This document shows, piece by piece, positions 26,975 to 36,067 of a DNA stretch of 64,000 nt. The notes beneath the pieces are model-generated. The model was given only the letters and a program-made list of their open reading frames with translations, searched no databases and was not told where the DNA came from. The position numbers were made by a program, and so were the translations under genes. The DNA is taken from positions 62,001-126,000 of the forward strand of contig CANMIP010000016.1 of the NCBI GenBank assembly GCA_947497945.1, given 5' to 3'. The stretch is from an uncultured Tropicimonas sp. (lineage in GTDB: Bacteria > Pseudomonadota > Alphaproteobacteria > Rhodobacterales > Rhodobacteraceae). How positions within the stretch are numbered: the stretch's first letter is position 1; every line of letters begins with the position of its first letter.

Positions 26975-27557
26975 CCAGCGGGTCTCCGACCGCTTCGCGC
27001 CAATGACGTCGGCACAGGGAGACATAGGTCTCGTTACCGCCGATCTGCACCTGGGCGCCCTCACGCAAGGCCTGTCCGTCCGGACCCATCCGCGCGACCA
27101 TGGTCGCCTTCTTGCCGCAATGGCAGATGGTGCGGACCTCGCGCATCTCGTCGGCAAGCGCCAGCAGCGCGGCGGAGCCCGGGAAGAGTTTGCCCATGAA
27201 ATCGACGCGCAGCCCGTAGCACATGACCGGCACCTTGAGGTCGTCAACCGCGCGGGCGAGCTGCCAGACCTGAGCTTCGCTGAGGAATTGCGCCTCGTCG
27301 ACAAAGATGCAGGCGCAGGGATCTTCCTGCATCTTCTGAGCGATCTTCGCAAAAAGGTCGTCGGTGGGAGAGAAGACATCCGCTTCTGCGGAAATGCCGA
27401 TACGCGAGCCGATCGTGCCGAAGCCCGCGCGCGTGTCCACGCCGGCGGTCAGCAAGTAGGTCTGCATGCCGCGTTCACGGTAGTTATGCGATGCCTGCAG
27501 CAGGATCGTCGACTTGCCGGCATTCATGGTCGAGTAGTGGAAATAGAGCTTGGCCAT
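26955..27557 (-). CDS. tdk: thymidine kinase
   Basis: This enzyme phosphorylates thymidine in the salvage pathway. It has 200 residues. The P-loop STMNAGKST is near residue 9, Walker B CIFVDEAQFL near 88, and zinc-binding cysteines are in ICHCGKKA and LCRRHW. It lies downstream of deoD on the same strand, a small nucleoside-salvage pair. Its 3' end overlaps the GntR gene. Confidence 0.97.
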   Translation of the reverse strand: MAKLYFHYSTMNAGKSTILLQASHNYRERGMQTYLLTAGVDTRAGFGTIGSRIGISAEADVFSPTDDLFAKIAQKMQEDPCACIFVDEAQFLSEAQVWQLARAVDDLKVPVMCYGLRVDFMGKLFPGSAALLALADEMREVRTICHCGKKATMVARMGPDGQALREGAQVQIGGNETYVSLCRRHWREAVGDPLATAPEA

Positions 27558-27639
27558 GGGCTGCGGATACCGCGCGTTTTGCAGTTGGGCAAGCCGCGGA
27601 TGGCGCGGGGCGGCGATCCGCCCCGTGCGGTGGTGTCAT

Positions 27640-28344
27640 TCAGCCGAAAGCGGCTTGCAGGGCGATCTCGACCATATCGCCGAAGCTCTTCTCGCGCTGG
27701 TCGCTGGGCAGCGCTTCCCCGGTGATCAGGTGATCGGAGACGGTCAGCACGGCGAGCGCGCGGCGTCCGTATCGGGCGGCGATGGTATAGAGCTCGGCCG
27801 CTTCCATTTCGACGGCGAGAACGCCGTGGCGGGTGAGCTGCTCTGTCAGGTCCGGGCGCTCGTCATAGAAGACATCCGAGGAATAGATGCCGCCAACATG
27901 ACAGCCGACATCGCGCGCCTCGGCAGCCCTGGCCGCAGACGCAAGAAGACCGTAATGCGCGCAGGGCGCAAAGCTCATCTCGCGAAAGAAGCCGCGCGAA
28001 GGGGTCGACATGGTCGAGGCGGTCATCGCGAGAACGATATCGCGGACCTTTACATCTTCCTGCATCGCGCCAGCCGAGCCAATTCGAATAAGCGTCTGGG
28101 CGCCGTAATCACGAATTAGCTCATTTGCATATATCGAAAGTGAGGGCATTCCCATTCCCGATCCCTGGATCGTAACGCGATTGCCTTTCCAGTTTCCGGT
28201 AAAACCCAGCATGCCACGCACCTGGTTGACGCAAACTGCATCCTCGAGAAAAGTCTCGGCGGCCCATTTCGCGCGATAGGGGTCGCCCGGCATCAGCACG
28301 GTTTCAGCGATCTCTCCGGGTTTTGCTCCGATGTGGACTGTCAT
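27640..28344 (-). CDS. deoD: purine-nucleoside phosphorylase, DeoD type
   Basis: This enzyme cleaves purine nucleosides with phosphate. It has 234 residues; ATG 28344 has ggaggaa upstream, whereas an in-frame TTG at 28356 would include that site. Family features: [40 protein letters not shown] (ribose binding) and the catalytic Asp in SDHL. About 80 bases separate it from tdk, and the space contains a G+C-rich hairpin. Confidence 0.96.
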   Translation of the reverse strand: MTVHIGAKPGEIAETVLMPGDPYRAKWAAETFLEDAVCVNQVRGMLGFTGNWKGNRVTIQGSGMGMPSLSIYANELIRDYGAQTLIRIGSAGAMQEDVKVRDIVLAMTASTMSTPSRGFFREMSFAPCAHYGLLASAARAAEARDVGCHVGGIYSSDVFYDERPDLTEQLTRHGVLAVEMEAAELYTIAARYGRRALAVLTVSDHLITGEALPSDQREKSFGDMVEIALQAAFG

Positions 28345-28360
28345 CTGTTCCTCCAATGAA

Positions 28361-28384
28361 AACGGACCGCGTTGGCGGTCCGTT
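28361..28384 (-). terminator. terminator after the H-NS-like gene
   Basis: aacggaccgc / gcggtccgtt form a perfect 10-bp stem around a 4-base loop. On the minus strand tttt follows. Confidence 0.8.
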
Positions 28385-28417
28385 ACCTCTATCCAAATTC
28401 AGGGCAATGGTCGCCCC

Positions 28418-28738
28418 TCAGATGGCGAATTCCACTATGTCGGTTCCGGCAGCCTCTGCATCCTTGATCCATTGCGGCTTGCGGCCGCGTCCGGTCCAGG
28501 TGACCGAGGGATTTTCCGGATGGCGATATTTCGGCGGATTCTTGGCTTTTCCCCGCGTCTTGGCTGGTGCCACACCGGTCAGCTCCTTGAGGCTGAACCC
28601 ATGCGCTTGCGCTGCCTGTTCGACGGCATCCAGCGCCGCTTGCCGTTCGCGTTCGGCAAGGGTCGAGATTGCCTTGTCGATATCTGTTCTAAGCTGCTCA
28701 AGCTCGGAACGATTCAACGAGTTAAGGTCGATTTCCAT
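28418..28738 (-). CDS. H-NS family histone-like protein (HvrA-like)
   Basis: This 106-residue nucleoid protein has an N-terminal coiled-coil oligomerisation part (SLNRSELEQLRTDIDKAIST) and a C-terminal DNA-binding motif (YRHPENPSVTWTGRGRKPQW), the usual H-NS core YRNPxNPxxTWSGRGRxPxW. I chose ATG 28738 (ggagaaaaga upstream); a longer in-frame start adds a basic extension. In Rhodobacter the relative HvrA regulates photosynthesis and nitrogen genes. The target here is unknown. Confidence 0.9.
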   Translation of the reverse strand: MEIDLNSLNRSELEQLRTDIDKAISTLAERERQAALDAVEQAAQAHGFSLKELTGVAPAKTRGKAKNPPKYRHPENPSVTWTGRGRKPQWIKDAEAAGTDIVEFAI

Positions 28739-28830
28739 TCTTTTCTCCCGATGGGTGTTCCGTTTTCTGGGCACAAGCCATCGGGGAATGCAATTGCGAT
28801 TTCGTAAATTAGGCGGAGAATTGCCGTAAA

Positions 28831-28851
28831 GGACAGGCTTGGCACCTGTCC
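28831..28851 (-). terminator. terminator after ecm
   Basis: ggacagg / cctgtcc form a 7-bp stem 7 bases past the ecm stop. On the minus strand ttt follows. Confidence 0.7.
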
Positions 28852-28857
28852 AAAAGG

Positions 28858-30825
28858 TTATTGCGCCGCGATATTTCCAGGATCGGCGAGGGCAACGATG
28901 TCCAACATGATCTGGTTGAGCTCGTAATCCTTGGGCGTGTAGACGGTTTTTACGCCCATTGCGCGCAGTTTCTCGGCGTCGTCATCCGGGATGATTCCCC
29001 CGACGACAACGGGAATGTTTCCCATGCCGGCCGCGCTCATCTTTTCCATCAGGTCGGCGACCAGCGGGATATGGCTCCCTGACAGGATCGACAGGCCGAC
29101 AACATGCACGGATTCGTTTTTTGCCGCAGCAACGATCTCATCCGGCGTCAGGCGAATTCCTTCATAATCTATCTCCATGCCGCAATCGCGCGCGCGAAAC
29201 GCGATCTGCTCGGCGCCATTGGAATGACCGTCCAGCCCCGGTTTGCCCATGAGGAATTTCAGTCGGCGCCCGAGCTTGTCGGAGACCGCATCGACAGCCT
29301 CGCGAATTTCTTCCAGCCCTTCGGTACGATTCGAGACGGCGCGCGAGACGCCGGTCGGGCCGCGGAACTGGCCGAAGACTTCGCGCATTACGCCGGCCCA
29401 TTCGCCGGTTGTCACGCCGGCCTTTGCCGCCGCGATGGAGGGTTCCATGATATTGGCGCCCGTGCGCGCCGCGTCACGAAGTGCATGAAGGGCGGTCGAG
29501 ACCGCCGCGTTGTCGCGCTCGGTCCGCCAGGCTTCGAGCCGGTCGATCTGGTCCTGTTCCACGGCCGGGTCGACGACCATGATGCCACCCTCTTCGTCCA
29601 GCAACGGGGACGGTTCGCCTTCGGTCCAGCGGTTGACCCCAACTACGGTGGTGTTGCCCGCCTCGATATCGTTGAGACGGTCGGCATTCGAGTTCACCAA
29701 TTGCGACTTCATGTATTCGATCGCCCCAATGGCGCCGCCCATGCTCTCTAGATTGGCCAGCTCATGCCGCGCGCCCGCCTTGAGCGCCTCGACCTTGGCG
29801 TCGACAGCCGGGTTATTGTCGAAGAGATCTTCATATTCGAGCAGGTCTGTCTCATAGGCCATGATCTGCTGCATCCGCAGCGACCATTGCTGGTCCCAGG
29901 GGCGCGGCAGGCCCAACGCCTCGTTCCAGGCGGGAAGCTGGACGGCGCGGGCACGGGCCTTCTTGGAGAGCGTTACTGCCAGCATCTCGATCAGGATACG
30001 GTAGACGTTGTTTTCCGGCTGCTGCTCGGTGAGTCCCAGCGAGTTTACCTGCACGCCATAGCGGAATCGGCGGTATTTTGGGTCCTCGACGCCGTAGCGC
30101 TCGCGGCAGATCTCGTCCCAGAGATCGACAAAGGCACGCATCTTGCACATCTCGGTGACGAAGCGGATGCCGGCATTGACGAAGAAGGAGATACGCCCGA
30201 CCAGCTTGGGGAAGTCATCAGCGGGCACCTTGTCCTTCAGCCCGTCCAGCACCGCCTGTCCGGTGGCCAGTGCGAAGGCAAGCTCCTGCTCCGGCGTCGC
30301 ACCGGCTTCCTGCAGGTGGTAGGAGCAGACATTCATCGGGTTCCATTTCGGAACGGCCGAATAGCAGTATTCGGCGACATCCGTGATCAGCTTCAGCGAT
30401 GGCTTGGGCGGGCAGATATAGGTGCCGCGCGAGAGGTATTCCTTGATGATATCGTTCTGGACCGTGCCCTGGAGCTTCGAGATATCAGCCCCTTGTTCCT
30501 CGGCAACGGCGATATAGAGCGCAAGCAGCCAGGGGGCCGTCGCGTTGATCGTCATCGAGGTGTTCATCTGCTCCAGCGGAATCTGGTCGAACAGCGACCG
30601 CATGTCGCCGAGATGAGCGACCGGGACGCCAACCTTGCCGACTTCCCCACGGGCGAGCACGTGGTCGCTGTCATATCCGGTCTGGGTTGGCAGGTCGAAG
30701 GCTACCGAGAGGCCGGTCTGCCCCTTGGCAAGGTTGTTCCGGTAGAGGGTGTTCGACTTTTTCGCGGTCGAGTGGCCGGCATAGGTGCGGAACAGCCAGG
30801 GGCGGTCTTTCGTGGCGTCGCTCAT
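28858..30825 (-). CDS. ecm: ethylmalonyl-CoA mutase
   Basis: This coenzyme-B12-dependent mutase converts (2R)-ethylmalonyl-CoA to methylsuccinyl-CoA in the ethylmalonyl-CoA pathway of acetyl-CoA assimilation. It has 655 residues in one chain. The N-terminal substrate barrel has KSNTLYRNNLAKGQTGLSVA and AFDLPTQTGYDSD. The C-terminal cobalamin domain has GLDGHSNGAEQ (Asp-x-His-x-x-Gly), VVGLSILSGSH and VVVGGIIP. ggagg precedes the ATG. It diverges from ccrA, the pathway's preceding reductive carboxylation enzyme, which supports Ecm over a methylmalonyl-CoA mutase. Confidence 0.95.
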   Translation of the reverse strand: MSDATKDRPWLFRTYAGHSTAKKSNTLYRNNLAKGQTGLSVAFDLPTQTGYDSDHVLARGEVGKVGVPVAHLGDMRSLFDQIPLEQMNTSMTINATAPWLLALYIAVAEEQGADISKLQGTVQNDIIKEYLSRGTYICPPKPSLKLITDVAEYCYSAVPKWNPMNVCSYHLQEAGATPEQELAFALATGQAVLDGLKDKVPADDFPKLVGRISFFVNAGIRFVTEMCKMRAFVDLWDEICRERYGVEDPKYRRFRYGVQVNSLGLTEQQPENNVYRILIEMLAVTLSKKARARAVQLPAWNEALGLPRPWDQQWSLRMQQIMAYETDLLEYEDLFDNNPAVDAKVEALKAGARHELANLESMGGAIGAIEYMKSQLVNSNADRLNDIEAGNTTVVGVNRWTEGEPSPLLDEEGGIMVVDPAVEQDQIDRLEAWRTERDNAAVSTALHALRDAARTGANIMEPSIAAAKAGVTTGEWAGVMREVFGQFRGPTGVSRAVSNRTEGLEEIREAVDAVSDKLGRRLKFLMGKPGLDGHSNGAEQIAFRARDCGMEIDYEGIRLTPDEIVAAAKNESVHVVGLSILSGSHIPLVADLMEKMSAAGMGNIPVVVGGIIPDDDAEKLRAMGVKTVYTPKDYELNQIMLDIVALADPGNIAAQ

Positions 30826-31110
30826 CGGAATCCTCCGGAGTCAGGATGGGCAATAAGATTTCGTTCTGGGTGAGTTATTCGAAATAATGTGGCTCTGTCA
30901 ATTCGCTGCGTTGCGGCGTGGACGGTCCTGGCCGTTGTGCCGTTGCAGAAAGGGGCCGTTGCAGGTGTTCCGGCATGACGCCGCGTTTCATTGAGACATA
31001 AAGTTTCAAAAAGGTTCAAACTTGCATTGCAATGTTGCGTGGCGCGCCGTATCACAGCTCGAAACCCGCGTTGATTCTGCAATGCGGCAAGTGCTGACAA
31101 GGAGGCTCAG
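30826..31110. promoter_or_regulatory. divergent ecm/ccrA control region with repeats
   Basis: Three copies of GCCGTTG start at 30931, 30939 and 30955 (spacing 8 and 16). An inverted repeat TTATT-cga-AATAA lies at 30875-30887, a perfect palindrome CATTGCAATG at 31025-31034 within a TTGCA-rich run, and two near-repeats GTTTCAAA / GGTTCAAA at 31003-31020. These are candidate operators for carbon-source control; no site is proven. Confidence 0.45.
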
Positions 31111-32394
31111 ATGGCTCTGGATGACATGACACACGCTAGCTACGAGGCGCCCGAGAAGGACCTCTACGAGATTGGTGAAATGCCCCCGATGGGCTATGTG
31201 CCGAAGCAGATGTATGCTTGGGCGATCCGTCGCGAACGTCATGGCGAACCAGACAAGTCATTCCAGGTGGAGATCGTCGACACGCCGAAGCTCGACAGCC
31301 ATGAGGTGCTGGTTCTCGTCATGGCTGCCGGCGTCAACTATAATGGGGTATGGGCGGGACTTGGCGTGCCGATCTCGCCCTTCGACGGCCACGGGGCACC
31401 CTACCATATCGCGGGGTCGGATGCGTCTGGCATCGTCTGGGCCATCGGCGACAGGGTGCGGAACTGGAAGGTGGGCGACGAGGTCGTTATCCACTGCAAC
31501 CAGGACGATGGCGATGACGAGGAATGCAATGGCGGCGACCCCATGTACTCCCCCTCGCAGCGGATCTGGGGCTACGAGACGCCGGACGGCTCCTTCGCGC
31601 AGTTTACCAATGTGCAGGCGCAGCAATTGCTGCCGCGCCCGAAGCACCTGACCTGGGAAGAGAGCGCCTGTTACACGCTGACGCTGGCGACCGCCTACCG
31701 GATGCTCTTCGGGCATCACCCGCATGAGCTCAAGCCGGGCCAGAACGTTCTGGTCTGGGGCGCCTCGGGCGGTCTCGGCTCCTACGCGATCCAGCTGATC
31801 AACGCGGCCGGCGGCAACGCCATCGGCGTGATCTCGGACGAGGACAAGCGCGACTTCGTGATGAATCTCGGCGCCAAGGGCGTGCTGAATCGGAAAGACT
31901 TCAATTGCTGGGGCCAGCTTCCGACGGTCAACACGCCGGAATATGCCGCCTGGTTCAAGGAAGCGCGCAAGTTCGGCAAGGCGATCTGGGACATCACCGG
32001 CAAGGGCAACAATGTCGACATGGTGTTCGAACACCCCGGTGAGTCGACCTTCCCGGTATCGTCCTTTGTCTGCAAGAAAGGCGGCATGGTCGTGATCTGC
32101 GCCGGCACCACCGGTTTCAACTGTACCTTTGACGTCCGCTACATCTGGATGCACCAGAAGCGCCTGCAGGGCTCGCATTTCGCCCATCTCAAGCAGGCCG
32201 CCGCCGCGAACCAGCTGATGGTGGAGCGGCGCCTCGATCCCTGCATGTCCGAGGTCTTCTCCTGGAGCGAAATCCCGGACGCGCACATGAAGATGATGCG
32301 CAACGAGCACAAGCCGGGCAACATGTCGGTCCTCGTTCAGGCGCCCACGACCGGGCTGCGCACGCTGGAAGACGCGTTGGACGCCAGGATCTGA
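31111..32394 (+). CDS. ccrA: crotonyl-CoA carboxylase/reductase
   Basis: This NADPH-dependent enzyme carboxylates and reduces crotonyl-CoA to ethylmalonyl-CoA. It has 427 residues of the zinc-free medium-chain dehydrogenase fold. The nucleotide-binding GASGGLGSYAIQL lies near residue 219. CCR-typical segments include VNYNGVWAGLGVPISPFDGH, EECNGGDPMYSPSQRIWGYE and FEHPGESTFPVS. The ATG has aaggagg upstream. Followed by a strong terminator. Confidence 0.96.
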   Translation: MALDDMTHASYEAPEKDLYEIGEMPPMGYVPKQMYAWAIRRERHGEPDKSFQVEIVDTPKLDSHEVLVLVMAAGVNYNGVWAGLGVPISPFDGHGAPYHIAGSDASGIVWAIGDRVRNWKVGDEVVIHCNQDDGDDEECNGGDPMYSPSQRIWGYETPDGSFAQFTNVQAQQLLPRPKHLTWEESACYTLTLATAYRMLFGHHPHELKPGQNVLVWGASGGLGSYAIQLINAAGGNAIGVISDEDKRDFVMNLGAKGVLNRKDFNCWGQLPTVNTPEYAAWFKEARKFGKAIWDITGKGNNVDMVFEHPGESTFPVSSFVCKKGGMVVICAGTTGFNCTFDVRYIWMHQKRLQGSHFAHLKQAAAANQLMVERRLDPCMSEVFSWSEIPDAHMKMMRNEHKPGNMSVLVQAPTTGLRTLEDALDARI

Positions 32395-32419
32395 CGCCTG
32401 CAATCAAGCATTTCCATGA

Positions 32420-32453
32420 GCCGCTACCGGGCGTTCCGGTGGCGGCTTTTTTT
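32420..32453 (+). terminator. Rho-independent terminator after ccrA
   Basis: gccgctaccgg / ccggtggcggc pair over 11 positions with one G.T around gcgtt, then seven T. Confidence 0.92.
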
Positions 32454-32748
32454 CGTTGAAAACGGCGTGCGGGATCCTGCGGCCACGGTTGCGTCATGGC
32501 TTGGCGGAGCGATGGATGGCGCCCGGGGCCTACCTGGCCGGTGTCGGGGATGTCGTTTCGGGATGCCGGCCCTCACGGCAGCGCCCATGCGCGTACCTGT
32601 CGTGTTTTCGGAGAATGCGGGACGAAGAAATCCGCGAGAGTGTCCTATGCGCCTCGAATCGGCCGCCGGCATCCCTGATTTGACGCCACATCTATGAAAT
32701 CAGGTTGTTGTCCGCACCAGCCTCGCTATTTTGGGGGAGGGTAGATCC
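32454..32748. other. 295-base gap before the quorum-sensing genes, no gene seen
   Basis: No supported frame. It should contain the promoter of the small ORF and luxR. AT content rises toward the right end (tgatttgacgcc, atgaaatcagg), with a TTGACG at about 32678. Confidence 0.45.
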
Positions 32749-33030
32749 GTGAATTATACCTCTGAGGCTCTCGTGTTAAGGTTGTGTCAACGATTTTCAG
32801 ACGAAGCCAAGGAAGACTCTGCTATGACTCATGGGTGGATACTGGACGTCCTTGCCGACCTCGGTGCATATGCGCGTAAACATGACCTGCGCGCCCTGTC
32901 CGAGCAGTTGGACGATGCCAGGCATGTCGCGAATATGGAGATTGCCACCCGGTCGTCGGTATCGGATGGAACCGAAAGGAGAGCGCCGTCTACGGCAGAA
33001 GATGGAGGAGAAGCTCGAGGCGTTATGTGA
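32749..33030 (+). CDS. small hypothetical protein overlapping luxR
   Basis: This encodes 93 residues from GTG 32749, chosen because ggggagg lies seven bases upstream. The visible part is MNYTSEALVLRLCQRFSDEA followed by helical, charged sequence (WILDVLADLGAYARKH and LRALSEQLDDARHVAN); the last 25 residues are low-complexity. The 3' end overlaps the start of luxR by 29 to 65 bases, depending on the luxR start, so the two are probably translationally coupled. I recognise no family. Confidence 0.6.
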   Translation: MNYTSEALVLRLCQRFSDEAKEDSAMTHGWILDVLADLGAYARKHDLRALSEQLDDARHVANMEIATRSSVSDGTERRAPSTAEDGGEARGVM

Positions 33031-33715
33031 GTCCGTTCAAAATGCGGACGATGTTGGTGGTCTGCAGCACGCAACCGAGGGGTTGCGAGACCATTATGGC
33101 ATTGCTCATATCGTCTATCACTGGGTGAATTCCGTCGGTGAACGTTTCGGTGCCGGGACCTATAGTCAGGATTGGGTCGATCGCTATGTGGAGAAGGACT
33201 ACCTTCGCATGGATCCGGTCATTCTTGGGTGCCTTCAAAGGTTCAACCCAGTCGACTGGAAAGAGCTTGATTGGTCCAGCCGGGCCGCCCGAGCGTTTTT
33301 TCGAGAGGCAGTCGATTTCGGGGTAGGCAATCAGGGGCTTTCCATCCCAATTCGTGGTCCCTCCGGACAATTTGCGCTCTTTACCGTATCCGACAATTCC
33401 GATGACTTTACCTGGGCGACCTTTATCGATCGGAATATGCGGGATCTCATGATAGTCGCACATGAATTTAACAAAAAGGCTCTGGAATTCGAGCAAGGTG
33501 GCGACTCGGCGCCTGCGCCTGCGCTATCGCCGCGTGAATTGACGGCCATGACTTACCTTGCCAAGGGCATGAATCGGGCACAGGCAGCCAAGGAGATGGA
33601 AATATCCGAACATACGCTCCGAGTCTATATCGAAGCAGCACGTCACAAGCTTGGAGCGCTCAATACAACGCATGCAGTTGCCCGTGCTTTGTCGCGTGGT
33701 CTTATTGTGGTTTAG
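32966..33715 (+). CDS. LuxR-type quorum-sensing regulator
   Basis: This 249-residue regulator (237 if ATG 33002 is used) has an acyl-homoserine-lactone-binding domain and a LuxR helix-turn-helix. Pocket residues match the family: Trp70 and Tyr74 (WVDRY), Asp83-Pro84 and Trp98. The DNA-binding part reads LSPRELTAMTYLAKGMNRAQ, then KEMEISEHTLRVYIEAARHKL. luxI follows after about 115 bases on the same strand, so this is the cognate receptor. Base composition is clearly lower in G+C (40-53% in hand-counted rows) than luxI or the rest of the window. Neither start has a strong ribosome site, in keeping with coupling to the overlapping small ORF. Confidence 0.9.
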   Translation: MEPKGERRLRQKMEEKLEALCESVQNADDVGGLQHATEGLRDHYGIAHIVYHWVNSVGERFGAGTYSQDWVDRYVEKDYLRMDPVILGCLQRFNPVDWKELDWSSRAARAFFREAVDFGVGNQGLSIPIRGPSGQFALFTVSDNSDDFTWATFIDRNMRDLMIVAHEFNKKALEFEQGGDSAPAPALSPRELTAMTYLAKGMNRAQAAKEMEISEHTLRVYIEAARHKLGALNTTHAVARALSRGLIVV

Positions 33716-33831
33716 TCGGCTGAACTGACGTTTTTTGTCTCTAACTGCGCGTCAATTCGGGAATCGGGTAGCTTTCTGTTAACCAAGTTTGGACAATCCT
33801 TCCCTCACCTGACGGAAAGGAGCCTCTCGTC

Positions 33832-34470
33832 ATGCTGCGTTATGTATATGGAAATGAACTTGATCGCTTTGCCAAACTCCGGGACACGATGTTCCAGGAT
33901 CGGGCCGAGCAATTCTCCCGTCGCCTCGGCTGGGAAGTCTCGGTGAACGGCAAAGGAGAAGAGCGAGATCAATACGATGTGTTGAATCCGCTCTATGTGA
34001 TCTGGGAGTTGGAAGATGGGAGTCATGGCGGATCCATGCGCTTCCTGCCGACCACCGGCCGGACCATGGTCAACGAGCACTTCTCCCATCTTTTGGACGG
34101 GGTGACCATCGAATCGCCCTTGATCTGGGAATGCACCCGATTCTGCATCTCGCCGCGGGCGGATCGCCGTGCGGCGGCGGCGCTGGTGCTTGGCGGTGGC
34201 GAGTTGATGGATCACTTCAAGCTTTCGCATTTCTGCGGCGTGTTCGACCCGCGAATGGAGCGGATCTATCGCCTTTACCATGTCGATCCGGACGTGATCG
34301 GCACGGTTGGCGAAGGCAAGGATCGTATCGGCGTCGGATTGTGGGAGATGAAACCGCAGGCCTGGGCACCGACACTGACGCGCCTCGGAATCGACCGTGA
34401 AACCTCGTTGAGCTGGTTCAATCGGTCCTTCAATCGCAACCTGGTTTCACCGCTTGCGGCGACTGCCTGA
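33832..34470 (+). CDS. acyl-homoserine-lactone synthase, LuxI family
   Basis: This enzyme makes the diffusible signal from S-adenosylmethionine and an acyl carrier. It has 212 residues. The invariant residues are present: Arg24, Phe28 and Trp34 in the first block, Asp46 and Asp49 (RDQYD), Arg70 (SMRFLP), Glu100 and Arg103 (WECTRF). gaaaggag precedes the ATG. It follows luxR on the same strand. The acyl chain cannot be read from sequence. Its composition matches the genome background, unlike luxR. Confidence 0.95.
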   Translation: MLRYVYGNELDRFAKLRDTMFQDRAEQFSRRLGWEVSVNGKGEERDQYDVLNPLYVIWELEDGSHGGSMRFLPTTGRTMVNEHFSHLLDGVTIESPLIWECTRFCISPRADRRAAAALVLGGGELMDHFKLSHFCGVFDPRMERIYRLYHVDPDVIGTVGEGKDRIGVGLWEMKPQAWAPTLTRLGIDRETSLSWFNRSFNRNLVSPLAATA

Positions 34471-34536
34471 CGCGAAGATGTGATTCGGCGATCGGAGTGA
34501 CTGGCGTCCGGATTCTGTGCGCTATAGGGTCCGGGC

Positions 34537-36063
34537 ATGCCGCAGAACGCCCTCACATTTTCCGAAGACCAGGCGGAAGCCTGGGATCGGGCCGCCGAGT
34601 TGCTGGCTTCGGCCGGGATCGACTTGCCGAACGAGGTAATGACGCCCCGGGCTGAGTCCGGGGCCGGGGTCCTTGCCATTATCGGCAAGGCGGGCTCGGG
34701 CAAGACGTTGCTGCTGGCGCGGCTTGCGCAGGAGTTGGAGAATGTCGGAGTCGATATTGTCTCCGGTGACTGGGAAGGGCGGCGGCGCAAGGATCGTCGC
34801 ACGCTTGCCATTCTCGCGCCGACCAACAAGGCGGCGAGCGTGTTGCGTTCGCGTGGGGTTCCGGCGACTACGATTCACCGGATTCTCTATACCCCTGTTT
34901 ATGATCCCGAATATGAGCGGATCGCCGAATGGCTGGCAGGGCAGGGCGACCGTCCTGAGATCGAGGGTCTGACAGATATCGCGCTTGAGCGCGCCCATGC
35001 GTTTTACCAGGCGCATAAATCGATCCCCGGCGCTCTCGCAGCGGCCGGATTGCGCGGTTCGGACTTCATCACTGGTTGGAAACGGCGGGAGGAACCGCTC
35101 GACATCGGGTTCGTCGATGAAAGCTCGATGCTCGACGCCAAGCAGTTCGACGATCTCCAGGAGATCTTCCCGACTCTGCTGCTCTTCGGTGACCCTGCCC
35201 AGCTCGCGCCGGTCAACACGCCCGGCGGGATGGTTTTCGACAGCTTGCCCGAACGTCGAACGGCCGTGTTGCATCGTGTCCACCGGCAGGCGGGCGACAA
35301 CCCTATTCTCGACCTCGCCCACGCGCTGGCGGATCCGGAGCTTGGTTTCGAGCAGTTTGAATCCATGATCGAAGACGCCGCGCAGCAGGACGAGCGCGTC
35401 CGCATCGGGCAGCGGGTCGAATCGGAGTTGATGGCGCGCTCGCCGGTGCTGGTCTGGCGCAACGCGACGCGCATCCGACTGATCCATGCTTTTCGCGCCG
35501 CATTTGGCGCACCGGGGGACAGCCTGTTGCCGGGGGAGCCATTGATCTGCGACGGGATCGAGCTGCCGATGAAACACCGCAAGAAGCGGTTGGACCTCGA
35601 AGCGCGCGGGCTGATCAAGGGCGCGCAAGTGGTGTATCTGGGCCCCGGCCGCAAGCCCGGTTTCTCGCAATTGCACGTGATCGGAGCGGAAGATCCGCGC
35701 TTGTCGGCAGCCTCGATCATAAAGATCGAGTTGCCGGACGAGGAGGAGCCCTTCATTCCCTTCGCCGCCCGGATGGGCGCAACCTTCCTGCATGGGTCGG
35801 CGGTCACGATCCACAAGGCGCAGGGGTCGCAATGGCCGGTGGTGCAGGTATTCGCGCCTGATCTCTATGCAGCTGCGCGGGCGGGGCGGGTCGAGGCCGG
35901 ACAGCCACTCTGGAAACGGCTGGCCTATGTTGCGATCACCCGCGCCGAAGAACAGCTCATCTGGGTCACGCGGTACCGTTTGGGCAAGCCGAAGGCCGCC
36001 TTGGATACAAGCGATCTTCTCGTTCCAGCACCGCTTCTGAAACTGGAAGACGGAGAGGGCTGA
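34537..36063 (+). CDS. RecD-like SF1 DNA helicase/ATPase
   Basis: This 508-residue superfamily 1 helicase has motif I (Walker A) GKAGSGKT at residues 50-57, Ia LAPTNKAASVLR, II VDESSMLD, III LLFGDPAQLAPV, V TIHKAQGSQW and VI YVAITRAEEQL. The order and the UvrD_C_2-like end resemble RecD and TraI/Dda-type helicases. It stands alone with no recBC beside it. It starts 66 bases after luxI and ends four bases from the convergent Hint gene. Likely role: DNA repair or recombination. Confidence 0.85.
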   Translation: MPQNALTFSEDQAEAWDRAAELLASAGIDLPNEVMTPRAESGAGVLAIIGKAGSGKTLLLARLAQELENVGVDIVSGDWEGRRRKDRRTLAILAPTNKAASVLRSRGVPATTIHRILYTPVYDPEYERIAEWLAGQGDRPEIEGLTDIALERAHAFYQAHKSIPGALAAAGLRGSDFITGWKRREEPLDIGFVDESSMLDAKQFDDLQEIFPTLLLFGDPAQLAPVNTPGGMVFDSLPERRTAVLHRVHRQAGDNPILDLAHALADPELGFEQFESMIEDAAQQDERVRIGQRVESELMARSPVLVWRNATRIRLIHAFRAAFGAPGDSLLPGEPLICDGIELPMKHRKKRLDLEARGLIKGAQVVYLGPGRKPGFSQLHVIGAEDPRLSAASIIKIELPDEEEPFIPFAARMGATFLHGSAVTIHKAQGSQWPVVQVFAPDLYAAARAGRVEAGQPLWKRLAYVAITRAEEQLIWVTRYRLGKPKAALDTSDLLVPAPLLKLEDGEG

Positions 36064-36067
36064 GCCG

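Noticed and set aside
33716-33831. Possible lux box between luxR and luxI
   Set aside because: I could not find a convincing dyad of the lux-box type; the pieces tried, such as aactgacgtt, pair for only three bases each side.
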